Shown here: positions 8,007-16,911 of the stretch, one piece after another
How the letters are laid out: every line of letters starts with the position of its first letter
Position numbering within the stretch: the first letter of the stretch is position 1
NCBI GenBank assembly: GCA_010672825.2
Contig: JAAHFU020000006.1
Span: 279,756 to 343,755 of the forward strand
Direction of reading: 5' to 3'
From: Leptolyngbya sp. SIO1E4
GTDB lineage: Bacteria > Cyanobacteriota > Cyanobacteriia > Phormidesmidales > Phormidesmidaceae
DNA: 64,000 nt
The notes under the pieces: model-generated
What the model saw: the letters and a program-made list of their open reading frames with translations, nothing else
What the model was told of the DNA's origin: nothing
Databases searched by the model: none
Made by a program: the position numbers and the translations under genes

Positions 8007-8924
8007 TTAGTGAGGCTGGCTGAGTGCTTCCAGGGCTTCTTTAACGAGGGTTTCAGCACCTTTATTCATCAATTCCTGATTTTCATCCCTTAAGCGCTGA
8101 TAAAACCAGTTGAAGATGGGGGGGCTGCTGGCCCGATTTTTGAAGATGGCATCCTGCAGCTGTATAGACTGCTCATAGAGCGCTTGGGAAGGCTTGCCTT
8201 TGTGTAAGGCGTCAGACCAAATGTCTTGGACTTTATCTTTGAGGGCATCTAACGTAGCAGCGGCCTGCATATTTTCTCGATACTGAGTGATACACAAGAT
8301 TGCTGCTGGAGAGAGGGGGGCAACAACCGCCAATAAAAATTTATCTAGAGTCAAGCCGCCAATGAAGCCAATGAGGAGCACAGCCACTGACAGCCCTGCC
8401 AGAAAGGCAATCACCCAGGCCGAGTAACGCCGCCTCAAGCCAGAATCCCACCAGCAGTTTGTCCGCTGACAAACCAGACGCGCGAGTTCCAAAGGCAAGG
8501 GGGTAATTCCAGGGGGGTACCAGTCTTTCAGGCGATCGTGATTTTTCTCACGCTTCAGGTATTGTCGATTGCTTCTAAAGATGACTTCTGGATCTGGCGG
8601 GCTGCCAATATTAAAATCAGTCCAATCAAGTTGAAACAGCTCACAATCAAAGCGTTGCTGCACTTTGGCAGCGGTTGTCTGCAGTTTTTTCTGACGCGGG
8701 GCAATCACCACTGAACTCAGCAGTGTGACTGCAATGCCCCAAAATGCTGCATACACTTCTAGAGATTGCACTACGGCAACAACAAAGGCCCAAACGATAA
8801 CCAAAGGCACGCTCAGCAGAACGTTTAATGTCAACATCCTTTTAGCCTGAAAATAAAGCTGGCTAAATGAACCCAGTTTCTCTAGCTGTTCGGGCTGATT
8901 TTGTTGTTCTGGGATTAAGTTCAT
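8007..8924 (-). CDS. S-4TM family putative pore-forming membrane effector
   Basis: 305 aa. Two pairs of hydrophobic helices (about 31-52 and 57-75; 168-190 and 196-214) flank a soluble segment with the family signature DWYPPGITPLPLELARL followed by CQRTNCWWD (152-160). The C-terminus ends with IFNWFYQRLRDENQELMNKGAETLV, also typical. The family was defined bioinformatically as a four-TM effector associated with SMODS nucleotidyltransferases (CBASS-like systems) and is thought to damage the inner membrane. Here it precedes cas10 on the same strand, with no CD-NTase nearby, so the obvious nucleotide source is Cas10. No CARF or SAVED sensor is fused to it. Family call strong; coupling to CRISPR is inference from position. 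Confidence 0.85.
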   Translation of the reverse strand: MNLIPEQQNQPEQLEKLGSFSQLYFQAKRMLTLNVLLSVPLVIVWAFVVAVVQSLEVYAAFWGIAVTLLSSVVIAPRQKKLQTTAAKVQQRFDCELFQLDWTDFNIGSPPDPEVIFRSNRQYLKREKNHDRLKDWYPPGITPLPLELARLVCQRTNCWWDSGLRRRYSAWVIAFLAGLSVAVLLIGFIGGLTLDKFLLAVVAPLSPAAILCITQYRENMQAAATLDALKDKVQDIWSDALHKGKPSQALYEQSIQLQDAIFKNRASSPPIFNWFYQRLRDENQELMNKGAETLVKEALEALSQPH

Positions 8925-9276
8925 TTACTTTTACTTTTATCTAGCGAAAGCCAAAAGGCCGAGAAACACGTACAAGTTTTGATATATTGCTGAGAGCTAA
9001 CGTTACTGATTGATTCAAGGTTTGTGCGACTCTCTTTGAAACTCTTAAGAAGACTATTTTTTTGCTTAAGGATCAATTGTTTGCGATGAATGCTCTGTTA
9101 ATGGCTGTACGTGATGGAGCGCGTATTCGGAGTTGAAGACTCAAATGACTTTAAACAAATCAGCAGTACAATGGGGTGCATCGGGAAAGCTGCCCACGCA
9201 CCTCTCCCAATCGCTGAAAGCCTCATTCTCCCGTCGATATCCGTGGATGCCTTGTGATATATGGGTTTCGGGTACA
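8925..9276. promoter_or_regulatory. Intergenic region between the S-4TM/cas operon and array 2
   Basis: No gene is supported here. The segment must contain the minus-strand promoter of the S-4TM-cas operon. It is AT-rich next to the S-4TM start (8925-8945) and again around 9050-9080 with a T-run. I could not fix a -35/-10 pair with confidence. The array 2 leader follows at 9277. Confidence 0.4.
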
Positions 9277-9382
9277 TTTTCTATAAACTTATTGAGAATA
9301 ACCCGCCCTTGTTGCAATTTAAGCTGACCTTCGTGGATTGGGTGTCTGAAAGTGGCTCTCAGCATACGTTCTACACAGAACC
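9277..9382 (+). promoter_or_regulatory. Leader of CRISPR array 2
   Basis: About 106 nt ending at the first repeat. It shares ordered sequence blocks and spacing with the minus-strand leader of array 1, including TTTTC(A/T)ATA, TTATTGAGAAT (9289-9299), TTGCAA, CTGACC and TGGCTC(C/T)CAG. A GGGTACA just upstream (from 9270) is also present upstream of the other leader. The conserved leader fixes array 2 as transcribed rightward. Confidence 0.8.
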
Positions 9383-10741
9383 CTTTCCGATTCATTGAAA
9401 TCGGAGTTGTTGGAAACGTGTTGATAGTCAGCGACTCAGGCGTATTCTCATTAAACTTTCCGATTCATTGAAATCGGAGTTGTTGGAAACCTAGCAACGA
9501 GTCGTCTATGTTATTGGGGTCTAGTCTTTCCGATTCATTGAAATCGGAGTTGTTGGAAACGCCAGTCTGCGCCAATCGTTTAGAATCGATCATGCTCATT
9601 TCTTTCCGATTCATTGAAATCGGAGTTGTTGGAAACTTGAGCGAACTCGGTCGATAACTCGCCAATTCGGATACTTTCCGATTCATTGAAATCGGAGTTG
9701 TTGGAAACCGGGGCGGCGGCGGCGGCGCAGCCTCTAGTGGCCCCCGGTTGCTTTCCGATTCATTGAAATCGGAGTTGTTGGAAACAATTTCTGGTACCGC
9801 GTGGGAGTTACTCTTTCATCGGCTTTCCGATTCATTGAAATCGGAGTTGTTGGAAACCGTGCAATGTTGACAGCAGCACTGAAGAAAGCCTGAACTTTCC
9901 GATTCATTGAAATCGGAGTTGTTGGAAACAGAGGCATGGCCTTTTTGTCCGAAGTCTTCTGACTTTCCGATTCATTGAAATCGGAGTTGTTGGAAACCCA
10001 AGTATGGAGGCGACTTCTGGGCTGGTGGCAGTGTTCTTTCCGATTCATTGAAATCGGAGTTGTTGGAAACCTGGCTCAGGTTTTGCCTGAGTGTGGCCAG
10101 TTGACCTTCCAGTTCTTTCCGATTCATTGAAATCGGAGTTGTTGGAAACTCATGAGCAATACAGCGGCTTGAGACTCTTGCTTAGCTTTCCGATTCATTG
10201 AAATCGGAGTTGTTGGAAACAACTTGCTCAAACCGTTTGGCCCAGATTTTTGCTTCTGGCTTTCCGATTCATTGAAATCGGAGTTGTTGGAAACAAGAAG
10301 ACAACCTAGTTAATAGGATGCTAGCTGATAGTGACGTAACTTTCCGATTCATTGAAATCGGAGTTGTTGGAAACAGTTTGTATCTACTGGTATCATTCCA
10401 TATCGCTAGTTGCTTTCCGATTCATTGAAATCGGAGTTGTTGGAAACTAGATTGCGCTCCCTTCATAACCCCAATAGTTATCAGTCTTTCCGATTCATTG
10501 AAATCGGATTTGTTGGAAACTTTGCTCGTTGTCTTCTTTCAGAGAACTTGGGGCGACATCCTCCTTTCCGATTCATTGAAATCGGAGTTGTTGGAAACGC
10601 GGAGCCGCCAGTATTGTTCGGCGCACACATTAGCACTTTCCGATTCATTGAAATCGGATTTGTTGGAAACCAACCGGGCACGCTGGCCCTAGGACGTGCT
10701 TGATAACTTTCCGATTCATTGAAATCGGAGTTGTTGGAAAC
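9383..10741 (+). CRISPR. CRISPR array 2 (35-nt repeat, 19 repeats, 18 spacers)
   Basis: The repeat begins CTTTCCGATTCATTGA and ends AATCGGAGTTGTTGGAAAC. Copies start at 9383, 9456, 9526, 9602, 9674, 9751, 9823, 9895, 9963, 10036, 10115, 10186, 10260, 10340, 10413, 10486, 10564, 10636 and 10707. Spacers are unique and uneven, 33-45 nt, as often seen in type III arrays. Repeats at 10486 and 10636 carry GGATTTG instead of GGAGTTG, a degeneration at the right end, consistent with the leader on the left. The stem CCGATT/AATCGG has a 6-nt loop. crRNAs would carry a handle ending GTTGGAAAC. Confidence 0.98.
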
Positions 10742-10794
10742 TCAAATGGCTACACTACATCTATCTTGCAGAAGTTCCAACGCGGTGACCCGCA

Positions 10795-11060
10795 ATGGTT
10801 CAAACGCCAGTAGACAGTACAACGCTCTATCCTGATTCAGACGGTAAGCCGATACCGACAACGCCCCCAGTATCGGTGGATTATTCGCCTGGTCACGAAT
10901 CTGAAACAACTTCTGCAAGAGAAAACGACCTGGTTGCCGGGGATCTGTTGGGGTACCCGGTTCAGGTTGGCGAGCCCCCTGTGCCAGCTCAGGCACCTGA
11001 TGCGATGGTGGTTTTGGGGCGGCCCGATGGTGATTCGCCGGAGGCGACGTTTCACCTTAT
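10795..11060 (+). pseudogene. Uma2-family nuclease relic
   Basis: The conceptual product starts MVQTPVDSTTLYPDSDGKP and later reads PVQVGEPPVPAQAPDAMVV then LGRPDGD, matching the N-terminal third of the intact Uma2 gene at 62500-63168. Between these blocks the matching peptide (YRWIIRLVTNLKQLLQ) lies in another reading frame, so at least two frameshifts flank about 10855-10935. Homology stops after the GRPDGD motif, and the C-terminal catalytic part is gone. The remnant sits 53 nt after the last CRISPR repeat. Uma2 proteins are PD-(D/E)XK endonuclease-like proteins expanded in cyanobacteria. Confidence 0.85.
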
Positions 11061-11219
11061 GTGCAAAATCCTAAGCAAGAAAATTTATTCTCTGAAAGTT
11101 GCTACGGCTGAAATATAGCTGCATAATCAGCTAAGGAATATATTTGGACAAATAGGTTAAACACCTCCCAGATAGTTTTATTACAAGACTGTAAGAGTTC
11201 ATAAACACTTGTTGAAACG

Positions 11220-12017
11220 GTGAGAGACTTTTTCATCAGCTACAACCGCCACGATGCAGACTGGGCCGAGTGGATTGCTTGGATCCTTGAGGAAAACGGT
11301 TACACCGTCACAATTCAAGCATGGGACTTTCGTCCTGGCGGCAACTTCGCAGTGGATATGAATGAGGCAATCAAGAACAGTAAGCGTACGATCGCTGTGC
11401 TGTCAGAGACTTATCTTGAATCTGATTTTACCTTGCCTGAGTGGGCGGCAGCTTTCATCAATGATCCAACTAGCAAAAAGCGTAAGCTTTTACCAATTAG
11501 GGTAAAGCCATGCGAACCTGACGGTCTGCTACGAGGTATTGTTTATACTGACTTGATTGGAAAGTCTGAAGAGGAAGCAGAAACAGCTTTACTGCGGGCA
11601 GTAAGTAAAACCAGAGATAAACCTGGTGTTAAGCCTAGCTTCCCTGGTAAAACTCCTCTCAGGGAGAGACTTATTCAAACTAAAAAGGCTTTTCCTACGG
11701 CAGAAATTGAGCAGGATAAAAAAACGATTGAAGATTCTTACGCTGATATAATCATGCCGAAAAGAAAACTCTCTTCTGGTGAACGTCGTGCTCTGAAAGA
11801 TCGGCTCACTAAATTACTTCCTGAACAACTTACTGAATTTATAGATGATTACGCCGAATCTTCTAAGCGCTACATGCCGTCGTCTGATTCTTCGCCCAGT
11901 GAGCGTGTGTCTAAGTTGCTTGAGTGGGCAGACAGCGAAGCTGGACTTGGCTCAGTTTCATTAAGAGATTCACTGGATGAATTCATAGACTTAATAAAAA
12001 ACCCTGACCCTCGGTAG
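11220..12017 (+). CDS. TIR-domain protein with effector-associated-domain-like C-terminus
   Basis: 265 aa, GTG start with in-frame TAA six codons upstream. The TIR domain spans about 1-140: DFFISYNRHDADWAEWIAW at the N-terminus, then RTIAVLSETYLESDF and LPEWAAAF with the likely catalytic Glu at 74. Bacterial TIR domains of this type hydrolyse NAD or make cyclic ADP-ribose derivatives. The C-terminal 85 residues (KDRLTKLLPEQLTEFID..., PSERVSKLLEWADS) form a short helical bundle resembling the death-like effector-associated adaptors of bacterial conflict systems. The membrane WD40 gene starts 5 nt downstream, so the two are co-expressed. The adaptor call is tentative. Confidence 0.82.
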   Translation: MRDFFISYNRHDADWAEWIAWILEENGYTVTIQAWDFRPGGNFAVDMNEAIKNSKRTIAVLSETYLESDFTLPEWAAAFINDPTSKKRKLLPIRVKPCEPDGLLRGIVYTDLIGKSEEEAETALLRAVSKTRDKPGVKPSFPGKTPLRERLIQTKKAFPTAEIEQDKKTIEDSYADIIMPKRKLSSGERRALKDRLTKLLPEQLTEFIDDYAESSKRYMPSSDSSPSERVSKLLEWADSEAGLGSVSLRDSLDEFIDLIKNPDPR

Positions 12018-12022
12018 CCCCT

Positions 12023-13429
12023 TTGGATCCCAGCACCAAGCCGGAGGGGCAATCTGAGGTGCTACCAATACCAGATGACGATCACTCTGGTGTTGAAGAC
12101 CCACCTAAGTCAAGGGAAGATGTCCAGCAGAAATCTCCTGGCTGGATAGAACTGATATTACAACGTGCGCGATCGCACCCACCTTACAACACATTCCATT
12201 GGCCTAGAATCATACTTGCCTTTTGCGTAATTGCCGCAGGTCTTTCCGGCTTAGGTTTGTTTGTCAGATTACATAGCCCTACTACCGATGATGAACATGA
12301 ACCACCTGAATTTGTCGATTCATCACAGATAGGCAGCCACGCTGAGATTTTAGATGTGCGCGTCAGTGCTAGTGATGCATACGTGGCACTGTTGAGTGCA
12401 AACAACTTCCTGCAATTACGAAACATAGAAGAACGCGAGTTTCAAGATCGTTCAGTAGAGGGGCTAGTCCCTAACAATCCAGAAGAAAGAAATACCACCG
12501 CGATAGATTTTCGACCAGGATATGAAGACGAGTTTTTTGCAGTCTATAGAACCCACGGTAACGGAGAACTTTGGGAAATAGCCTTAGAGAATAATGTAGC
12601 TCAAAAAATCTGTAAGCTAAAGGATAGTAAAACAGGAGAATACCATCTAGAAACAAACGGTAATAGCAGCCTCCCTTTTTTAGTAGTTGCCAGCAACTCA
12701 GATGCAGCACCAGAAATTTATGCTTTGAGGATCTCGCCAGAGATATCAGTAAATGAAGGTTTCTGTCAGCATTTAAAGCCTCGTTTAAACCTTAGATTAT
12801 CTGAGCCAAGTATGATGCCAAGCGCAGGTGCAATTGATCTTGATTTTAATCCTGCTCACGGAGGCTTAGTTTTTGCGACGGCTCACAGCAATAACGAGAT
12901 TTATTTGTGGCAGATATGCACCAGTGATGCCCCTGAGCCCTGTGTTGACGATACCTCTGAGCATTTAATGCTACTTGCTCCACCTTGGTCTAGTCAGGAA
13001 AACGATCCAATATACTCGATCAGCTTTAACTCCAACGGAACATATTTGGCAGTTGGCTATGAGAGCGGAAGAATTAAACTGCTACCGATAGAAAATGCAA
13101 TTATTTCTGATGCTAGAACTGTAGAGATATCCTCAAACTCTGATACTCATATAGGAGATACTATTGTCAGCTTTGATCCAGTCGATCCAGATATTCTCTT
13201 CTCAGCTGGTGAGACCGGTGAAATAGGAACTAGCCACATTCTTAGGAGGTGGAGCACCAAAGAGATCGAAGAATCAGATGATTTGGTCAGGCTGCTTTCA
13301 AAATCTATTCCTTTTGAAAATAATATTACAAAACTCCAAGGATTATCCTCTCAAAATTCAAATACTGTACTCATTGTTGTAGAACAACAGAAGGGTTTAT
13401 TTTCCCTGGTGATTGAACAGTTCGAATAA
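12023..13429 (+). CDS. Membrane-anchored WD40/beta-propeller protein
   Basis: 468 aa from a TTG codon 5 nt after the TIR-gene stop (TTG GAT CCC), implying coupling; the next usable start is far inside. An acidic, Pro-rich cytoplasmic N-terminus (1-60) leads to one transmembrane helix (about 62-82), followed by a beta-propeller. WD-like blades are recognisable at VFATAHSNNEIYLWQI, SISFNSNGTYLAVGYESG and SFDPVDPDILFSAGETG. The propeller would lie outside the plasma membrane if the helix inserts N-in. No enzyme motif is seen. Together with the TIR protein it looks like a sensor and effector pair; partner specificity is unknown. Confidence 0.7.
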   Translation: MDPSTKPEGQSEVLPIPDDDHSGVEDPPKSREDVQQKSPGWIELILQRARSHPPYNTFHWPRIILAFCVIAAGLSGLGLFVRLHSPTTDDEHEPPEFVDSSQIGSHAEILDVRVSASDAYVALLSANNFLQLRNIEEREFQDRSVEGLVPNNPEERNTTAIDFRPGYEDEFFAVYRTHGNGELWEIALENNVAQKICKLKDSKTGEYHLETNGNSSLPFLVVASNSDAAPEIYALRISPEISVNEGFCQHLKPRLNLRLSEPSMMPSAGAIDLDFNPAHGGLVFATAHSNNEIYLWQICTSDAPEPCVDDTSEHLMLLAPPWSSQENDPIYSISFNSNGTYLAVGYESGRIKLLPIENAIISDARTVEISSNSDTHIGDTIVSFDPVDPDILFSAGETGEIGTSHILRRWSTKEIEESDDLVRLLSKSIPFENNITKLQGLSSQNSNTVLIVVEQQKGLFSLVIEQFE

Positions 13430-13459
13430 TTGGTCTAAACAATAGTATTTCTAACTGCC

Positions 13460-14878
13460 ATGAACGTTTCATTGGTATATACGTTTCTGTTTGCTGGAAG
13501 TATTATTCTAATCAACCCCTGGGGTTCAGCTCTAAACTTAGTCAATACGGGACGAGCAGAGATTTGGACACATCCAAAAGTATTTGTAGTTGCGGCTGTT
13601 ACCTTAGTCAACTTTTTTCAAATAGCTATTCGCAATCATCAAAGACAGGACAATACTTCAGACTACTCTTCTCACAAGGTATTTGCCAAACTTTGGGTTA
13701 GCTATATTGCAGTTGCCGCAATTGCGACAGTGTTGAGCCCGTTTCCCATGCATTCTTTGCTGGGTCATTCTGTTTTGGGTGATGGTCTACTCTATTGGCT
13801 ATTGGTAGGCGCTTTTTCTTGTAGCAATGCCTTCTTGCTCACAGTTAGACCAGACCTATTCAAGCCTCAACTATACGGGTTTCTCGTTGGTGGGAGTATT
13901 TTAGCCTTAAGCATCTTCCCACAGCTTGTAGACTGGCGTATTGACTACACAGCTATCTCGGGTCAAATTAGCAAATACGACAATCAGCTATTGGAAAGCG
14001 GTATTTGGCAAATGCAAATGCCAATCGGCCTATACTCCAACCGAGGCTATGCGGCTTTCGTGTTAGCCAGCGTTTCAGGGCTCAGCTTAGTTTCCACCTT
14101 AAAACAGTGGGTGTCGCGTAGACTAGGCGTTTTCTGTTTCTGCCTTATGGGTCTCGCTTTAGTCGCTACTCAGGCACGAGCGGGTATTGTTGCTCTCCTG
14201 ATAGGAATTACGTACTGGCTCATAACAGAATATTACCGAGCAGGACGTGTTTCGCATCGGCAGTTACAGCAAAATAAACTTCTCTGGATTGGACTATTGG
14301 CTGGGGCTATCTGTGCTGCCTACAGCATTCACTCCCTTCTTGGTGGAATTTTAAGTTGGGAACACAGCATTCTGACAACCCTGCAAGACGGGTCAACTGG
14401 AAGATTTTACCTCTGGTCAGTGGCTGTAAAGGGAATCCTAGCTCGTCCTTGGATCGGTTGGGGCTTTAATGGCTTTGGCATCGCCCAATTATTTGTAGGA
14501 GATTGGGATGGTCGGCTAAGCAGCTATATCCCTGAGGGGTCAAGCATCGCCCAAATCTTGCAAATCTATGAATCGACATTTGCTTTCTTAGGTCCTGATG
14601 GTGAAATTTACACCGGCAGTGTCCTTACGCACAAAGCTCACAACTTAATTTTAGATTTGCTTCTGTCAACTGGACTATTAGGCTTAGTAGCCTACGGAGC
14701 ACTATTTAGCTTTGGCTTTTGGTGCCTTACTAAATCGAAATTGTGCTCCTTAACAACCATTGCAATCGTTTATCTTGTCTTCACCCAATTTTGGTTTGAG
14801 TCGGCTCAGTACAGTCATGTATTTTGGTGGGTTCTGAGTCTGGGAATAGCAATCCAAGGAAAGAAAGGCCATGTTTAG
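13460..14878 (+). CDS. O-antigen ligase/polymerase-like (Wzy_C) membrane protein
   Basis: 472 aa with about ten to twelve hydrophobic segments. The diagnostic region is TQARAGIVALLIG followed by GSTGRFYLWSVAVKGILARPWIGWGFNGFG, then THKAHNLILDLLLSTGLLGLVAYGAL, the large periplasmic loop and flanking helices of the O-antigen ligase (WaaL/Wzy_C) superfamily. Members join or polymerise surface glycans; some glycosylate pilins. It begins 30 nt after the WD40 gene and may be in the same transcript. Whether it belongs to the TIR module or to a separate surface-glycan function cannot be decided from the sequence. Confidence 0.8.
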   Translation: MNVSLVYTFLFAGSIILINPWGSALNLVNTGRAEIWTHPKVFVVAAVTLVNFFQIAIRNHQRQDNTSDYSSHKVFAKLWVSYIAVAAIATVLSPFPMHSLLGHSVLGDGLLYWLLVGAFSCSNAFLLTVRPDLFKPQLYGFLVGGSILALSIFPQLVDWRIDYTAISGQISKYDNQLLESGIWQMQMPIGLYSNRGYAAFVLASVSGLSLVSTLKQWVSRRLGVFCFCLMGLALVATQARAGIVALLIGITYWLITEYYRAGRVSHRQLQQNKLLWIGLLAGAICAAYSIHSLLGGILSWEHSILTTLQDGSTGRFYLWSVAVKGILARPWIGWGFNGFGIAQLFVGDWDGRLSSYIPEGSSIAQILQIYESTFAFLGPDGEIYTGSVLTHKAHNLILDLLLSTGLLGLVAYGALFSFGFWCLTKSKLCSLTTIAIVYLVFTQFWFESAQYSHVFWWVLSLGIAIQGKKGHV

Positions 14879-14882
14879 CCCT

Positions 14883-16124
14883 TTAAGAGCCCTGAGGGGG
14901 GGGACATTGCCTTTGACAATTTCTGTGATACAGCGGCACAGTTAACGATCTCGCAGCGTGATAGGCAAATTGCATATCACGAGGTTGCTGCCTTACCACG
15001 TCAACATCTCGAGGAGCTAACCCCTCTAGCAGCTTTTCGTTATCTCTATAGAAGCCGCACAGCCTAAACTCAAATGGATTTTCTAATATCCCATTTTGAT
15101 TAACAACAACAGTTTGGTTTCTGCTGAGAATAACCTCCTTCTTATCATTTTCATCAGTAACTCTAATCGGCTGCTCTGTTAGAGAAAATACTTGAGTCCT
15201 CTTTCGAGCTGCATCTCGCTTGACAACATAGACGGCACCATTAGAATCAATCTTCGCTTCAGATGTTTCAACTCGTAGGGTTGGAGTGTTTAGAAAAGAA
15301 GTATCAACCTCGTTTGCAAGCACAGGTTGAGCAATAAAACCATCTGGCAACAACGCAGTTCTAAGCTGGTTTAAGCGGTTCTTAGTACCATGCCATAGCT
15401 TTTGTAAGAAAGATTGTTCGACTGCTTCCTCCTGAGAATTGCTAGCCAGTCGAGATTGCTTACTGATATTTGTAGCTACTATTGGAGATGTGCGCTCCAT
15501 TCCCGCATTTCCAACAACAATTTCGCCGAGGTCGAGAGTAATTTTGTTCTCAAATTCGACGTTTCTTACATCATCACTTCGGTTTATCTCTTCTCCTTTC
15601 CTAAATACCAACTTTGCGTTTTCACGCATCAAAACCATGTCAAGGGTGTTGAACAATAGCTTATTATCCGCTTCGTTCGTCTCAAGGCCGTTAGAAAGCG
15701 CGTTGAGTAAAGCTTCTGGTTTTCCAAACCATCCGTTGCGTTTATAAGTTGATAGCTTACTAATATCTTCTAGCCCAGTAGTTCCATCCTGGTTTTTTGT
15801 ATACCTCACTTTTCCAGTGATGTTGTAGAGTTTGGCACATTGCACTTGAGGATACTGCTCTGTCGTGAGCTCGATAGGGCATTTATTGCTATCTTCTATT
15901 GAAGAGTCACTGTCTGACTCTTGAGTTTCGTCATTCTCCAGATTTTCGGATCCGCTAGATGGCTCAGTTTCAGAAGTATCTTGGGCAACTAGACTTTGCT
16001 CCACATCACTAGCTGCATTAGACGAACTAGGGTCCTGTGAGGATCCTTCAAGGCTCGCCGAGCAAGTCACTATTGTGTAAGCAATTGCTAGTAGTAAAAA
16101 GAAACCTAAAATTTTCCTTAGCAT
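14883..16124 (-). CDS. FecR-like lipoprotein
   Basis: 413 aa. The N-terminus MLRKILGFFLLLAIAYTIVTC is a lipoprotein-type signal with a likely lipidated Cys at 21, followed by a Ser/Asp/Glu-rich linker (25-80). The region around TLRVETSEAKIDSNGAVYVV and TVVVNQNGILENPF resembles FecR-type beta repeats that bind or regulate at the cell surface, but the match is loose. It faces the O-antigen-ligase-like gene convergently, with 4 nt between stop codons. No enzymatic motif seen. The exact role is unknown. Confidence 0.55.
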   Translation of the reverse strand: MLRKILGFFLLLAIAYTIVTCSASLEGSSQDPSSSNAASDVEQSLVAQDTSETEPSSGSENLENDETQESDSDSSIEDSNKCPIELTTEQYPQVQCAKLYNITGKVRYTKNQDGTTGLEDISKLSTYKRNGWFGKPEALLNALSNGLETNEADNKLLFNTLDMVLMRENAKLVFRKGEEINRSDDVRNVEFENKITLDLGEIVVGNAGMERTSPIVATNISKQSRLASNSQEEAVEQSFLQKLWHGTKNRLNQLRTALLPDGFIAQPVLANEVDTSFLNTPTLRVETSEAKIDSNGAVYVVKRDAARKRTQVFSLTEQPIRVTDENDKKEVILSRNQTVVVNQNGILENPFEFRLCGFYRDNEKLLEGLAPRDVDVVRQQPRDMQFAYHAARSLTVPLYHRNCQRQCPPPQGS

Positions 16125-16329
16125 AACTTTTAAGAGAAACAGCAGTCAATCTTTAGCTCATAGTCAGGGCACTTACAAAACATATCTCAAGCATGTTAAA
16201 AGAGGGCTAAATATTAACATTTTTGAATTTTGACCATATCGCATTATGTTTCTTTGACATGAGGAAGTTTTGAAGTATTTGTTGAAAGGCCTAAAACCTT
16301 GAGTCAAAGGGCAACAAGTCACGATACAT

Positions 16330-16799
16330 TCAGAGATAAAGAATTTGCTTCGGGCCGTAGCTAATCTCGCCTTTACGCAGGTGGTACCACACCTTGGCAT
16401 CACAACTTTTCCCTTGCTGTAGCTAAGCCTAAGGATTAGCGCGATCTCATCTATGCCGAAGGGAGAGTGATCTCCCAGTCGCTTGACGAACTTCCCTATG
16501 CTCACATGCCAAAGGCTCACCGAGGAGGCTTGACCTACGGCTGCAATGTATTGGCTATCGGGACTACAAGCGATCGCCCAAAATCCGCCTCGCTGTGTCC
16601 CTGAAAAACTCAAAACGGCTTGACGATGCTGGGGGTGTAATTCCAGACTCGAACTGTTTCATCATCCCCGCTGCTGAACAGATAGTTTCTATCTGGGCTA
16701 AATCGCACAGCAAGGACCCAGGCACTATGATCTGTGAACGTATTTAGGCAAGCTCCGCTCGAGACACTCCACAGTCTGACAATCGTGTCTAAATTGCTG
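16330..16799 (-). pseudogene. WD40-repeat protein relic truncated by IS1
   Basis: Two overlapping frames on minus encode WD40 blades. One reads TIVRLWSVSSGACLNTFTDH then FSPDRNYLFSSGDDETVRVW; the other reads SGTQRGGFWAIACSPDSQYI and VSLWHVSIGKFVKRLGDH. The frame changes near 16610, and the upstream end is cut exactly where the IS1 element begins. The downstream part (to about 16170) has no recognisable blade. This is probably the C-terminus of a larger WD40 or NTPase-WD40 protein lost by IS insertion and decay. Confidence 0.75.
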
Positions 16800-16911
16800 G
16801 GTAGAGTCCTTAAGAGGTAAGGACAAAACACCTGACTTCTAACGAATAGGCGATGCAGCCCGGGGCTAAGTTGTTGTCATGCTGGAGTTAGGTTGATATT
16901 GCTCTAGCTTC

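Noticed and set aside
9133..9395. Short open frames on both strands before array 2
   Set aside because: They lie in the leader, which is conserved with the other array as noncoding DNA; no family match or ribosome site.
9465..10703. Open frames across array 2 with FPTTPISMNRK-type peptides
   Set aside because: Same cause: translation of the CRISPR repeat in several frames.
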